From assembly GCA_027451905.1 (NCBI GenBank), contig DAIDHV010000007.1:1-64000 (forward strand): a stretch of DNA of 64,000 bases, written 5' to 3'. Below, piece after piece: positions 54,402 to 63,020 of the stretch. Origin of the DNA: Armatimonadota bacterium (GTDB lineage Bacteria; Armatimonadota; Fimbriimonadia; Fimbriimonadales; Fimbriimonadaceae). The notes under the pieces are model-generated. The model was given only the letters and a program-made list of their open reading frames with translations. It searched no databases and was not told the DNA's origin. Every line of letters starts with the position of its first letter. Within the stretch, counting starts at the first letter, position 1. The translations under genes were made by a program, and so were the position numbers.

Positions 54402-55628
54402 ATGAGCTTTGAAGCCATGATCGCACGCAGAGCAACTTCTGCGTGTCGTGTTGGACCTCTCACAATTGGGAACAATCAACCGGTTGTTGTGCAGTCCATG
54501 ATAACAGAGGAAACTCGGAATGTTCAGGCCTGTGTTGAGCAAATCATAGCCCTCCACCGAGTAGGTTGCGAACTTGTACGGGTGACGACTCCAAGCTTAG
54601 GGGAAGCCCAAGCCATGGAAGAGATTCGGGCGAAGGTAACCGAGCAATACGAATATGTGCCTCTAACTGCCGACGTTCATCACCAAGGCACTCAAATTGC
54701 AATTGAAGCCGCAAAGCACGTAGATGAGGTGAGAGTCAACCCTGGGCTTTTTGTCTTTAGAAAGCACACGAACCGAATCGAATACTCGCAAGAAGAGCAC
54801 GAATCAGAGCGAGAAGCGATTCGAGAAAGCTTTGTACCCGTTATCGAAGCATGCAAAAAACATGATCGAGCCATGCGAGTTGGGGTCAATCACGGATCCC
54901 TTTCCGAACGAATGTTGGTGACCTACGGTGATACGCCTGACGGGATGGTGGAAAGTGCTCTTGAGTACCTTCGAATTTGTGAAGAAAACAGCTATAAGAA
55001 CCTCAATATTAGCCTGAAAGCCAGTCGAGTCCCGGTTATGGTGGCGGCTAATCGACTCATGGTCCACAAAATGGATCAGGAGGGGATGAAATATCCCCTT
55101 CACCTTGGCGTCACCGAAGCAGGGGATGGAGACTATGCCCGCATCAAGTCAACTTCTGGTATTGCAACCCTCCTCATGGAAGGCATCGGAGACACTATTA
55201 GAGTCAGCCTTTCTGAAGATCCTATCCATGAAATACCGGTTTGTTACGACATTTTGCAAAGCCTTGGGCTTCGGAAAACCAAAGTTGAATACATTGCTTG
55301 CCCAAGTTGTGGCAGAACCAAGTTCAACCTACCTAAAGTTTTGCACGAAGTTAGGGAAGCCACTAGGCACTTAACTGGTCTTGATATCGCGGTCATGGGC
55401 TGTATCGTCAATGGGCCTGGTGAAATGGCAGACGCAGACTATGGCTATGTCGGAGCGGCCGGCGGCAAAATCACCCTTTACCGCAAGAGAGAAGTGGTCA
55501 AAACCGGGATTCCCCAAGAAAGTGGAGTCGATGAATTGATCAACCTTCTTAAGGCGGACGGCAAATGGGTTGAACCTGCACTAGATGCCTTTCCTCGAGA
55601 GCCACTGATTCCTTTAGCAGTCCACTAG
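54402..55628 (+). CDS. ispG: 4-hydroxy-3-methylbut-2-en-1-yl diphosphate synthase
   Basis: A 408-residue bacterial GcpE of the MEP isoprenoid pathway. '[31 protein letters not shown]', '[29 protein letters not shown]', '[13 protein letters not shown]' and '[40 protein letters not shown]' are conserved. The 4Fe-4S ligands are the two Cys of 'CPSCGRTKF' and the Cys of 'GCIVNGPGE', whose Glu is also a ligand. Its catalytic residues are complete. It reduces MEcPP to HMBPP in the cytoplasm. It is followed by radC after 28 bp. Confidence 0.96.
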   Translation: MSFEAMIARRATSACRVGPLTIGNNQPVVVQSMITEETRNVQACVEQIIALHRVGCELVRVTTPSLGEAQAMEEIRAKVTEQYEYVPLTADVHHQGTQIAIEAAKHVDEVRVNPGLFVFRKHTNRIEYSQEEHESEREAIRESFVPVIEACKKHDRAMRVGVNHGSLSERMLVTYGDTPDGMVESALEYLRICEENSYKNLNISLKASRVPVMVAANRLMVHKMDQEGMKYPLHLGVTEAGDGDYARIKSTSGIATLLMEGIGDTIRVSLSEDPIHEIPVCYDILQSLGLRKTKVEYIACPSCGRTKFNLPKVLHEVREATRHLTGLDIAVMGCIVNGPGEMADADYGYVGAAGGKITLYRKREVVKTGIPQESGVDELINLLKADGKWVEPALDAFPREPLIPLAVH

Positions 55629-55656
55629 GCCCTTGTGTTTTCGGATAAAGTAAATC

Positions 55657-56325
55657 GTGACTTACGAAAGTCTGGTTGATCGAGCCGAAGTGGAAGGGCT
55701 AAATGACCTTGGCCTTGCTGAACTTTTGGCGCTTGCCGTGTCTCGCCATCGGAGTGATGTGGACGGATTTTTGCCTGAAACAGTTAAGTTGGTCAGAGAG
55801 CTTCGGGGCTTTGACTTAAGAGATTCAGAAAATAGAGAAATGTGGTTTGAATCTTTTGGCCTGGAGGGGTTCGAAAGAGTTAGACTTCAGGCGGCGATCA
55901 GGTTAGGAGCTACCTTGTCTAAGTCATCAGGTGGTAACTTAGAACTCTACAATCAGCCAGAAAAAGTTTATGAAGGGATGAAGGACCTCTCTCATGAAGA
56001 GCAAGAGCATTTTTACGTGCTTTGCCTTGATACAAAATCGAAGTTAAAGCGAAAAATCTTGCTCCATAAAGGCACTTTAGATACAAGCATCGTGGGAATT
56101 CGCGAGATATTTCGGTTCGCGGTCCGAGAATCGGCAAGTTCAATCATTTGCGTACACAATCACCCAAGCGGTGATCCAACCCCTAGTCCCCAGGATATCG
56201 CAATAACCAACAAAATAGGCTCTGTTGGCAGAGAATTAGGAATCTACTTGGTGGATCATATTATAATCGGCAAAGCCACATATCTAAGTATGAGAAAAGA
56301 GGGATATTACAAGCAATATGAATGA
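55657..56325 (+). CDS. radC: RadC/JAB-domain (DUF2466) protein
   Basis: A 222-residue protein. A short N-terminal helix-hairpin-helix-like part ('LNDLGLAELLALAVS') is followed by a JAMM metalloprotease-like domain: 'HFYVLCLDTKSKLKRKILLHKGTLDTSIVGIREIFRFAVRESASSIICVHNHPSGDPTPSPQD', with the H-x-H...S...D zinc motif intact. Despite the name, its role in DNA repair is doubtful in other bacteria. The start is GTG 55657. Its end overlaps the translin-family gene by 8 bp, so the two proteins are made together. Confidence 0.92.
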   Translation: MTYESLVDRAEVEGLNDLGLAELLALAVSRHRSDVDGFLPETVKLVRELRGFDLRDSENREMWFESFGLEGFERVRLQAAIRLGATLSKSSGGNLELYNQPEKVYEGMKDLSHEEQEHFYVLCLDTKSKLKRKILLHKGTLDTSIVGIREIFRFAVRESASSIICVHNHPSGDPTPSPQDIAITNKIGSVGRELGIYLVDHIIIGKATYLSMRKEGYYKQYE

Positions 56326-56953
56326 TGTTACTGATTTAGAACCACAGTTTGAGAAACTCAGGCAAGACATGCAGGTCAATCATGATGCCAGAGAGATAGC
56401 CTTAGCCGAAAGCCGAAAGCTGATTCAAATGGCGTCAAAGGCAATAAAGCTCATTCATCGGCAAGATTACGAAGGCTCGGCTGCAATTCTCGCGGAAGCT
56501 CAAACGAAGTTGAAAGCAGCTAAAGGTGAAATTGAGCATCGACCGCATGTTCTTTTTAGTGGCCATATTCAAGATGCCGAAAAAGAGCTAGTCGAAGCTC
56601 TCACCCTTCTAGAAATCTCTCAAAGTAAGCCGATTCCCGATTTTGCAGAACTTAACGTTAGCCTCAATGCCTATTTGCATGGCATTGGTGAGGCGGCCAG
56701 CGAACTGAGAAGACTGATTTTGGACGATGTTCGCAAGGGCCATTTTGAGAGCGCAGAACAGCAATTAGAAGTCATGAACACAATTTATGAAGGCTTAACC
56801 ACCTTTGATTACCCAGACGGCTTAACCAATGGCTTACGCAGAACAGTGGATGCTTTAAGAGCCGTGCTCGAGCGAACTCGCAGCGATCTAACCTTAACTC
56901 AAACCCAGAACGAGCTGGTCTCTGAGCTCAAGAAGTACAACGCTAGACTTTAG
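56318..56953 (+). CDS. Translin-family protein (archaeal COG2178-like)
   Basis: A 211-residue all-alpha protein. The C-terminal half, 'YLHGIGEAASELRRLILDDVRKGHFESAEQQLEVMNTIYEGLTTFDYPDGLTNGLRRTVDALRAVLERTRSDLTL', follows the pattern of translin and is closest, from memory, to archaeal COG2178 proteins. The N-terminal part ('ALAESRKLIQMASKAIKLIHRQDYEGSAAILAEAQ') matches the translin first helices. Translin forms octameric single-stranded nucleic acid-binding shells; with TRAX it has RNase activity. Acidic TRAX-type catalytic residues are not evident. Overlap with radC suggests a common nucleic-acid role. Confidence 0.82.
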   Translation: MNDVTDLEPQFEKLRQDMQVNHDAREIALAESRKLIQMASKAIKLIHRQDYEGSAAILAEAQTKLKAAKGEIEHRPHVLFSGHIQDAEKELVEALTLLEISQSKPIPDFAELNVSLNAYLHGIGEAASELRRLILDDVRKGHFESAEQQLEVMNTIYEGLTTFDYPDGLTNGLRRTVDALRAVLERTRSDLTLTQTQNELVSELKKYNARL

Positions 56954-56969
56954 GCTAAAACGGTGGAAT

Positions 56970-57839
56970 CTAGTCAAATGGGAGATTGACCGGAGGCTTT
57001 GGCCGCTCTACGACACTTGCCGACTTTTCTGAAGTCGAACTCGATGTGCTGGAGAGCCCAATAGAAATGAGGTGAACACCTAAGGCGACGACAAGAGGAA
57101 AAAAGAAGCTAATGTCATTTTGAGAAGCCTGCGGCTTCATCAGATGCTTTAAGAACTGTTCTATGTCTGGCATTTTGATTGCAAGCCAAAGAATGCAGAC
57201 AGCCCAAATTCCCATGAGGGTGTATCCAAGCCCCAATTGCCCCAATGAGACTTGACCAAGACCTGGAAGCAGGACTGACCTCAGCCGTGCACCTCTGATG
57301 TTCATTTGAACTTCGGCTGCACTAAGCGATAGGGAACTGAGTTCTGTTTGAGGTTTGGCCTTTAAGTTGAAGACGAGATAGGCATGTTTTTTTTCGAGAG
57401 CAACGTTGCCGGGGTTAAGCTTCATTGCCATCCTATAACACTCTAGGGCTTTATTCTTTTGCCCAGCTTCACCAAACTCATCTCCGAGCAATTCTAGGAC
57501 CGCAGTTGAACCTGGTGCTGCAACCCTTGCTTCTGCCAAAAGCCTTCTGGATTCCTCGGCTTGACCCCGCATTTTAGCGACCCTTGCTTCTCTTATCAGT
57601 CTTTCTGCAACTTCAGATTGTTCAGGAGTTGGCGGAGGTGGTACTTCAACTTCTTCTTCTTCGTTTGCTTCCTTTGTTGGAATTTGAATATGAGAGATTT
57701 GATGTTCTAAATCTTGAATTCTTTGGTTGAGAGCCCCTAAAATATCGGCATCAACAACACCTTTTCTTTTGTCCTGGAGTCTCGATAGCTCCTCCTCCAT
57801 TTTTTGTTTCGCTTCTTGCGGAGAGAGAGGATTGTCCAT
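56970..57839 (-). CDS. TPR-containing membrane protein of unknown function
   Basis: A 289-residue protein. An N-terminal coiled coil (about 5-55), a Glu/Pro-rich linker ('EEEEVEVPPPPTPEQSEV'), and two to three TPR-like helical repeats ('AERLIREARVAKMRGQAEESRRLLAEARVAAPGS', 'GDEFGEAGQKNKALECYRMAMKLNPGN') are followed by two C-terminal membrane helices ('LGYTLMGIWAVCILWLAIKM', 'FFPLVVALGVHLISIGLSS'). Not assignable to a named family. It is the last gene of the minus-strand ribosome-biogenesis run, six bases after rsfS. Confidence 0.75.
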   Translation of the reverse strand: MDNPLSPQEAKQKMEEELSRLQDKRKGVVDADILGALNQRIQDLEHQISHIQIPTKEANEEEEVEVPPPPTPEQSEVAERLIREARVAKMRGQAEESRRLLAEARVAAPGSTAVLELLGDEFGEAGQKNKALECYRMAMKLNPGNVALEKKHAYLVFNLKAKPQTELSSLSLSAAEVQMNIRGARLRSVLLPGLGQVSLGQLGLGYTLMGIWAVCILWLAIKMPDIEQFLKHLMKPQASQNDISFFFPLVVALGVHLISIGLSSTSSSTSEKSASVVERPKPPVNLPFD

Positions 57840-57845
57840 TTCATT

Positions 57846-58190
57846 TCAACCTGATATACCGGAATCGGGCTGCCGAGTCTTCCAGAATGATTCGAGATCG
57901 AAGTATTGTCGTTCTTCTTCCCTCATTACGTGAAACACGACGTCCCCGTAGTCTTGCAGAATCCAACCCGTGCGTTCACCTTCCACTCGCAGCGGCTTTT
58001 CTTTGATTTGAGCCATCTTTTCTGCGACTCTTTCTGCGATCGAGGAGACGTGCCTATCGCTAGTTCCCGTGCAAATGATGAAGTAATCGGCAATGGTGGT
58101 TTTTTCTCTTACTAAAAGTTTTTCGATCCTTTCTGCCTTGATTTCATCGGCAGCGTTCTCAATAATAGCTATCTTCTCTTCTGACGTCAT
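57846..58190 (-). CDS. rsfS: Ribosomal silencing factor RsfS
   Basis: A 114-residue DUF143/Iojap protein: 'DIKAERIEKLLV'-like, 'TTIADYFIICTGTSDRHVSSIAERV' and 'RVEGERTGWILQDYGDVVFHVMREEERQYFDLESFW' match the family throughout. RsfS binds uL14 on the 50S subunit and blocks subunit joining under starvation. The start overlaps the nadD stop (ATGA), the usual nadD-rsfS linkage. Confidence 0.94.
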   Translation of the reverse strand: MTSEEKIAIIENAADEIKAERIEKLLVREKTTIADYFIICTGTSDRHVSSIAERVAEKMAQIKEKPLRVEGERTGWILQDYGDVVFHVMREEERQYFDLESFWKTRQPDSGISG

Positions 58191-58780
58191 TGTGTTTTAT
58201 AAAGTTTTTTCTCTTCGATATATCCTAGCACCGGAGCAGGCAGGAACTTTGCAACAGGACGGCCATCGGCGATTCGCTCTCTGATTTCAGTCGAGGAAAC
58301 ATCATGAACGTCCATGGGAATAAAGTCGATATACGGCTTAGCAAACTCTGGTGCTCTCGCCAAAATATCACTTTCCGTATGGGGAGCTCTTAAGGTCACT
58401 CCTAATCGGCACATCTTAAGCAATCGCTCTGGATGTTTCCACTTTTCAATCTCAAAAAGCGCATCGGTTCCTACTAAAAACCAAAATTCGCCAGCTTGGG
58501 CAAAAGTCAGCTCTGTCATTGTTTCAACCGTAAAGCTATTGCCACCCTTCTGGATTTCGATATCACAAACCGCAAGATGGGGAAGATCATCAATCAGCAG
58601 CCTCACCATTTCCATCCTGTGCTTGCCGCTTGCGCTGCTTGGTTTGGGTTTGATCGGATTGCGCGAGTTCGGCACAAACTGAACCTCATCAAGCTCTAAG
58701 TGCTTGATTGCGGCATGAGCAAAAGCTAAATGTCCATGATGAGGAGGATCGAAAGAACCCCCATATACGCCTATTTTCAA
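58187..58780 (-). CDS. nadD: Nicotinate-nucleotide adenylyltransferase
   Basis: A 197-residue nucleotidyltransferase for NAD synthesis. 'GVYGGSFDPPHHGHLAFAHAA' carries the GGSFDPxHxGH motif, with 'VQFVPNSRNPIKPKP', 'FWFLVGTDALFEIEKWKHPERLL' and 'HDVSSTEIRERIADGRPV' (the ISSTxIR motif). The protein is complete. It lies between obgE and rsfS on the same strand; this trio is common in bacteria. Confidence 0.95.
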   Translation of the reverse strand: MKIGVYGGSFDPPHHGHLAFAHAAIKHLELDEVQFVPNSRNPIKPKPSSASGKHRMEMVRLLIDDLPHLAVCDIEIQKGGNSFTVETMTELTFAQAGEFWFLVGTDALFEIEKWKHPERLLKMCRLGVTLRAPHTESDILARAPEFAKPYIDFIPMDVHDVSSTEIRERIADGRPVAKFLPAPVLGYIEEKKLYKTQ

Positions 58781-58798
58781 ATTAATGAAGTCTCCGTG

Positions 58799-60070
58799 TT
58801 ACTCATCCTCGGTGTATTCAAATTCAAGTTCTCCAATGACAATCGTGTCTCCCACTTGCACTCCAAGCTCCTTGAGCTTATCAATAATTCCTATTCTTTT
58901 CAGACGACGTTGAAAGCCATAAAGGGCGTCTTCATTGTCTAAATCCGTCATAGAAACAAGATTTGTAATTCGTTTTCCATGAACGGTAAAAGTTCTTTCC
59001 TCATGGGTAATCCACCAATTGCGTTCTTTTAATTTCACCGGTTCTGGTTGAAGGACTACGGCCGAACTTGTATCTGCGGTGGATTCTTCTAACGCGGTTA
59101 GCATTGCGTAAACCAGAGGCTCAAGCCCTTGGCCAGTGGCGGCGCTCACCGCGAAAATGGGGTGACCAAATGACTCAAAGCTTTGCCTTAGGTCATGAAG
59201 TCGGCCAGTTGGAAGCAAGTCCATTTTGTTTAACACAATGATGCGTGGTCGACCCTCGACAACGCTTGAATACTCTTTGAGTTCATTTTCGACGATCTGA
59301 TAATTAGCAACCGGGTCGGATTCATCAATAGGAAAAACGTCTACCAAATGGACCAGCACCCGATTCCGTTCTACGTGCCTTAAAAACTGGTGACCCAGTC
59401 CTATGCCTTGGCTTGCTCCTTCAATCAGACCGGGTGTATCGGCAACCACAAAGCTCTTTCCAGCCACATAAACAACGCCCAGGTTCGGCACAAGGGTTGT
59501 AAATGGATAGTCGGCAATTTTTGGCTTTGCAGACGAGATCTGAGAGATCAAAGTGCTTTTACCTGCATTTGGCAGCCCAACCAAACCAACATCGGCAATG
59601 AGTTTAAGTTCAAAGTGAGCGTGCAGAACCTCTGGCTCGCCACCCTTTTGTGCAAAGTTAGGCGCTTGACGGACAGAATTTGCAAAATGTAAGTTTCCTT
59701 TTCCTGATTTACCACCCTTGCAGATCAAGAAACGCTTGCCGTGGTGATCCATATCCACGATTAATTCATCTAAATCGCGGTCGGTTACAAGAGTGCCAAC
59801 CGGAACGCGAATCTCAAGATCTTTACCGCTTTTGCCCTTCTTATTTGAAACTCCATGAGCACCCGACTCCGCCTCAAAAGTCCCTGTTTTCTGGATTTCA
59901 AATAGGGTGCGAACATTGCGGTCGGCAAGCAAATATATGCTGCCGCCATGGCCACCATCGGCTCCATCGGGTCCACCTTTGGGCACAAATTTCTCGCGAT
60001 GAAAGCTTACGGCACCGCTGCCTCCTCGGCCCGACTTAAGTTCGATGTCGGCTTCGTCAAGAAAGATCAT
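58799..60070 (-). CDS. obgE: GTPase ObgE/CgtA
   Basis: A 423-residue protein. The glycine-rich Obg fold (1-160) starts 'FLDEADIELKSGRGGSGAVSFHREKFVPKGGPDGADGG'. The G domain (about 160-330) has G1 'GLVGLPNAGKSTL', G3 'VVADTPGLIEGA', and 'IIVLNKMDLL'. A C-terminal OCT domain ('WWITHEERTFTVHGKRITNLVSMTDLDNEDALYGFQRRLKRIGIIDKLKELGVQVGDTIVIGELEFEY') completes it. Obg acts in late 50S assembly and the stringent response. It overlaps the rimM stop by four bases. Confidence 0.96.
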   Translation of the reverse strand: MIFLDEADIELKSGRGGSGAVSFHREKFVPKGGPDGADGGHGGSIYLLADRNVRTLFEIQKTGTFEAESGAHGVSNKKGKSGKDLEIRVPVGTLVTDRDLDELIVDMDHHGKRFLICKGGKSGKGNLHFANSVRQAPNFAQKGGEPEVLHAHFELKLIADVGLVGLPNAGKSTLISQISSAKPKIADYPFTTLVPNLGVVYVAGKSFVVADTPGLIEGASQGIGLGHQFLRHVERNRVLVHLVDVFPIDESDPVANYQIVENELKEYSSVVEGRPRIIVLNKMDLLPTGRLHDLRQSFESFGHPIFAVSAATGQGLEPLVYAMLTALEESTADTSSAVVLQPEPVKLKERNWWITHEERTFTVHGKRITNLVSMTDLDNEDALYGFQRRLKRIGIIDKLKELGVQVGDTIVIGELEFEYTEDE

Positions 60071-60546
60071 AGGGCGTCCTCTTCTAGCATCCCCTCTAAC
60101 AACTTCACCGTGATTTTGCTCTCTTTTAGGTTTAGCTTCTTAACAAACTCTTTGCGAAAGGGAAGGAGGAGGCTGCCGATTTCTAACAGGTCATCGGTTG
60201 GCATGTTCAAGACGTTTGTGACTTTACCCAGAGATTTGCCTTCGACAGTTTCAACACTAAGGCCAATCAAATCGTTAACGTGATACGTGTCTTTAGCAAG
60301 TTCCAAGGGAAGATCAGTACCAAAGATTTCGCAGCCAATGAGTTTTTCAGCGTCATTCCGATTGGCTACTTCTTCAAGATGCAGTAAAAAGCTGCCCTTG
60401 TGGGCTTTGACGCCTGCTGACAAATAATCTTTACCATCAACTACCATTTGAGTTCCTTTCTTGAAGCGCTCTATAAAAGTAGTAAAGGGAAGGACCACGA
60501 TCCCTCCCTTGATGCCGTGGGCGGCAACAATCTTACCGATTTTGAT
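60067..60546 (-). CDS. rimM: 16S rRNA processing protein RimM, probable ATC start
   Basis: About 159 residues, the RimM N-terminal barrel plus PRC barrel: 'AHKGSFLLHLEEVANRNDAEKLIGCEIFGTDLPLE' and 'YHVNDLIGLSVETVEGKSLGKVTNVLNMPTDDLLEI'. Codons upstream of the first standard start (GTG 60498) encode IGKIVAAHGIKGGIVVLPFT, the RimM opening, so the GTG would remove a conserved strand. The frame is closed by TAG 60570-60568, with no ATG, GTG or TTG between. ATC 60546 (or ATC 60540) is the likely start. RimM assists 30S head assembly with protein S19. Confidence 0.88.
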   Translation of the reverse strand: MKIGKIVAAHGIKGGIVVLPFTTFIERFKKGTQMVVDGKDYLSAGVKAHKGSFLLHLEEVANRNDAEKLIGCEIFGTDLPLELAKDTYHVNDLIGLSVETVEGKSLGKVTNVLNMPTDDLLEIGSLLLPFRKEFVKKLNLKESKITVKLLEGMLEEDAL

Positions 60547-60550
60547 GAAG

Positions 60551-60799
60551 CTACTCGTCTTGGGTAACTACCTTAACAAAGGCTCTTTCTCGTTGCTTGC
60601 TTGCAATGGCTCCAACAACGTTGCGGATGGACGCAATTACACGGCCAGATTTGCCAATAACCTTTCCAACATCACCTTGGTGGCAAGAGATCAGAAAAAG
60701 CTTTCCGTTCTCTTGGGCCTCTTCTGTAACTTTGACGTCATCGGGATATTCCACCACCGACTTGACGACTTCTTCAATAAAAGCTTGATAACTGCTCAT
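60551..60799 (-). CDS. khpA: KH-domain RNA-binding protein KhpA (YlqC family)
   Basis: An 82-residue single KH domain: 'FIEEVVKSVVEYPDDVKVTEE', 'ISCHQGDVGKVIGKSGRVIASIRNVVGAIASKQRERAFVKVV', with the GxxG loop as 'GKSG'. KhpA pairs with KhpB to regulate mRNAs for cell elongation in firmicutes. It sits between rpsP and rimM, its normal location. Confidence 0.93.
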   Translation of the reverse strand: MSSYQAFIEEVVKSVVEYPDDVKVTEEAQENGKLFLISCHQGDVGKVIGKSGRVIASIRNVVGAIASKQRERAFVKVVTQDE

Positions 60800-60802
60800 G
60801 AT

Positions 60803-61288
60803 TTATTCCGTCTCAGGAGCCGGTTCTACCGAGCTTGGCGATTCAGCTGGAGCCTCAGCAACTTCAGCACTGGCAACCTCTGCCGCAACAGGTTCCGGAG
60901 CCACTTCTACCGTTTCCGCTGGCGCCTCTTCCTTCTTAGCCGTTGACTTAGCTTCAGCAGGAGCAGTTGCCGGGGTTGGATGGACCGCAATCGCTTTATC
61001 TAAGAATTTAAAACCCTTTGCTGCCGATGGTCGCTTCTCTAGGAACTTAGGCAACACTCCCGCCGATTTCAAAATGTAAGCGGTGGTTTCGGTTGGTTGA
61101 GCGCCCTCCATCAACCAATACAAAGCCCTTTCCTCATTGATATTGACAAGGCTTGGCTTGGTTGTCGGATCATAGGTACCGATTGTTTCAACAAAGGCAC
61201 CGTTGCGCCCCGAGGAACTCTTAGAGACAACCACTCGATAAAACGGGCGCTTCTTGGCCCCAATTCTTCTTAATCTGATTTTTACCAT
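60803..61288 (-). CDS. rpsP: Small ribosomal subunit protein bS16 with acidic-Ala-rich C-terminal extension
   Basis: A 161-residue protein. Residues 1 to about 85 are a standard bS16: 'VKIRLRRIGAKKRPFYRVVVSKSSSGRNGAFVETIGTYDP', 'EERALYWLMEGAQPTETTAYILKSAGVLPKF'. The remaining 75 residues are rich in Ala, Glu, Pro and Val, probably disordered, and absent from most bS16 proteins (about 80-100 residues). Similar tails are known in some lineages. AAGGAA precedes the ATG at a normal distance. Second gene of the ffh-rpsP-khpA-rimM run. Confidence 0.95.
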   Translation of the reverse strand: MVKIRLRRIGAKKRPFYRVVVSKSSSGRNGAFVETIGTYDPTTKPSLVNINEERALYWLMEGAQPTETTAYILKSAGVLPKFLEKRPSAAKGFKFLDKAIAVHPTPATAPAEAKSTAKKEEAPAETVEVAPEPVAAEVASAEVAEAPAESPSSVEPAPETE

Positions 61289-61317
61289 TCAGGAATTTCC
61301 TTAATTAAAGCTCTGAA

Positions 61318-62658
61318 TCAGCGACGTTTCATGTGTCGCCCCATTCGGCCTTGCAACTTTGAAAATTGCTTCATACCGCGCCTCATGTCGTAAAGCTGCT
61401 TAACCAGTGCGTTGACTTCTTCAACCGAAGTTCCTGATCCAAGTGCAATCCGCTTACGGCGCGAACCATTAATTATATCCGGATTCGAACGCTCTTTGGA
61501 AGTCATGCTAAAAATAATTGCCTCAATCCGGTTAATATGCTTGTCACTGATCTGGTCAAAAGCCTCTTCAGGAAGTTGAGCACCCAGTCCTGGGATCATT
61601 TTTAACACGTTTTTGATTGGTCCCATCTTGCGCATTGTTTTGAACTGAGCCAGCATATCGTTGAAGTCAACTTGACCAGATTTGATCTTGTTTTCAACTC
61701 CCGCAAGCTCATTGGGGTCAAACGCTTGCTCTGCCTTTTCAATAATCCCAAGAATGTCTCCAAACCCAAGGATTCTCTGGGCGGTGCGGTCTGGGTAAAA
61801 CGGCTCGAGGGCTTCAACCGCCTCTCCGATGCCAACAAATCGAACTGGAACTCCGGTTGCGGCCCGGACAGACAGGATTGCACCGCCGCGAGTGTCTCCA
61901 TCCAGCTTGCTAAAGATCGCTCCAGTCAAGGGCACAAGGTCATGAAACCTCTGTGCAACATTGACTGCCTCCTGCCCAGTGGTAGAGTCGAGAACCAGTA
62001 AGCATTCGCTGGGCTTCACGCGGTCATAGACATGGCGTAGCTCTTTCATAAGGTCTTCATCAATAGAAATCCGACCCGCTGTATCAACAATCAAAGCGTC
62101 TTTCAGCAGGTGCTTGGTCCTAGCCAGCGCCTTTTCTGCTACTTTGACAGCGGAATCGCCTTGATCTCCAACCTCAACAGGGCAGTCAATGGATTCTCCA
62201 AGCACTTCTAGCTGCTTAATCGCGGCTGGGCGCTGGCGATCACAAGCAGCCAAAACAGGATCTTTGCCCTGGGCTTTTAGCCATTTGGCTAGTTTGGCGG
62301 CTGTTGTTGTCTTTCCGGAGCCCTGCAGGCCGCAAAGCAAGATGACGGTTGGAGGCTGCGAGCCGTAATTAAATCGGATTGACTCTTCGCCACCTAAGAG
62401 TTCGGTGAGCTCGTCGCGTACAATCTTAATAACCATTTGGTCCGCAGTTAAACTTGTGAAGATGTCTTCGCCAACTGCCTTTTCCTTAACCCTTGCAATA
62501 AAATCTTTGGCAACCGAGAAGTTGACGTCTGCCTCTAAGAGAGCAACTCGAACTTCTCGCAGCATTTCCGAGACGTCGCTCTCATTAAGTCGTCCCTTTT
62601 GGCGAAGAGAACCGAAAACCGACGCAAGCCGCCGCGTTAAATTGTCGAGCATGAACAT
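61318..62658 (-). CDS. ffh: Signal recognition particle protein Ffh
   Basis: A 446-residue SRP54. The N domain ('LTRRLASVFGSLRQKGRLNESDVSEMLREVRVALLEADVNFSV') is followed by the NG GTPase: 'VILLCGLQGSGKTTTAAKLAKWL', 'LAACDRQRPAAIKQLEVLG', 'LIVDTAGRISIDEDLM', 'TGAIFSKLDGDTRGGAILS' and 'FVGIGEAVEALEPFYPDR'. The Met-rich M domain ends 'LQGRMGRHMKRR'. It binds signal sequences on ribosomes and 4.5S RNA; no SRP RNA gene is in the window. ATG 62658 or ATG 62652 may be the start. Confidence 0.97.
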   Translation of the reverse strand: MFMLDNLTRRLASVFGSLRQKGRLNESDVSEMLREVRVALLEADVNFSVAKDFIARVKEKAVGEDIFTSLTADQMVIKIVRDELTELLGGEESIRFNYGSQPPTVILLCGLQGSGKTTTAAKLAKWLKAQGKDPVLAACDRQRPAAIKQLEVLGESIDCPVEVGDQGDSAVKVAEKALARTKHLLKDALIVDTAGRISIDEDLMKELRHVYDRVKPSECLLVLDSTTGQEAVNVAQRFHDLVPLTGAIFSKLDGDTRGGAILSVRAATGVPVRFVGIGEAVEALEPFYPDRTAQRILGFGDILGIIEKAEQAFDPNELAGVENKIKSGQVDFNDMLAQFKTMRKMGPIKNVLKMIPGLGAQLPEEAFDQISDKHINRIEAIIFSMTSKERSNPDIINGSRRKRIALGSGTSVEEVNALVKQLYDMRRGMKQFSKLQGRMGRHMKRR

Positions 62659-62804
62659 CTAAAGGATACTTGCCCGCAGAAAAAATTGAGTTTATTAAGT
62701 CTTACGACCTAATTTGAACAACTTTTAACCCAATTCACAAGTCAATCACCATGAAAATTGGCTAAGAAATAGCCGACAAAAAGCGTATAGAAAGGTAAAA
62801 GCAC

Positions 62805-63020
62805 ATGGACGTGAAGGAAAATCTGAAAGGCAAAGCATCCTACAAGACCGCAAATTTAGTAGCAGGGATCATCGCCGGTGCGGGAGCCGCGTCGTTGGCT
62901 TTAATCCTTTTAACTAGGGCGTCACGCGCTCAAGATGCTGAATCGGTGGACCATCTCTTGCATCAGTGCGATAATGCAGCCGATAAGCTGGACAATCGCA
63001 TTAGTTCTCACCAAGCCTAG
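62805..63020 (+). CDS. Small YtxH-like membrane protein
   Basis: A 71-residue protein with one membrane helix ('LVAGIIAGAGAASLALILLT') after a short basic N-terminus, then a polar helical tail. The layout resembles YtxH-type small stress-related membrane proteins, though the match is weak. AAAGG lies 9 nt before ATG 62805. It is divergent from ffh and isolated. Confidence 0.6.
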   Translation: MDVKENLKGKASYKTANLVAGIIAGAGAASLALILLTRASRAQDAESVDHLLHQCDNAADKLDNRISSHQA

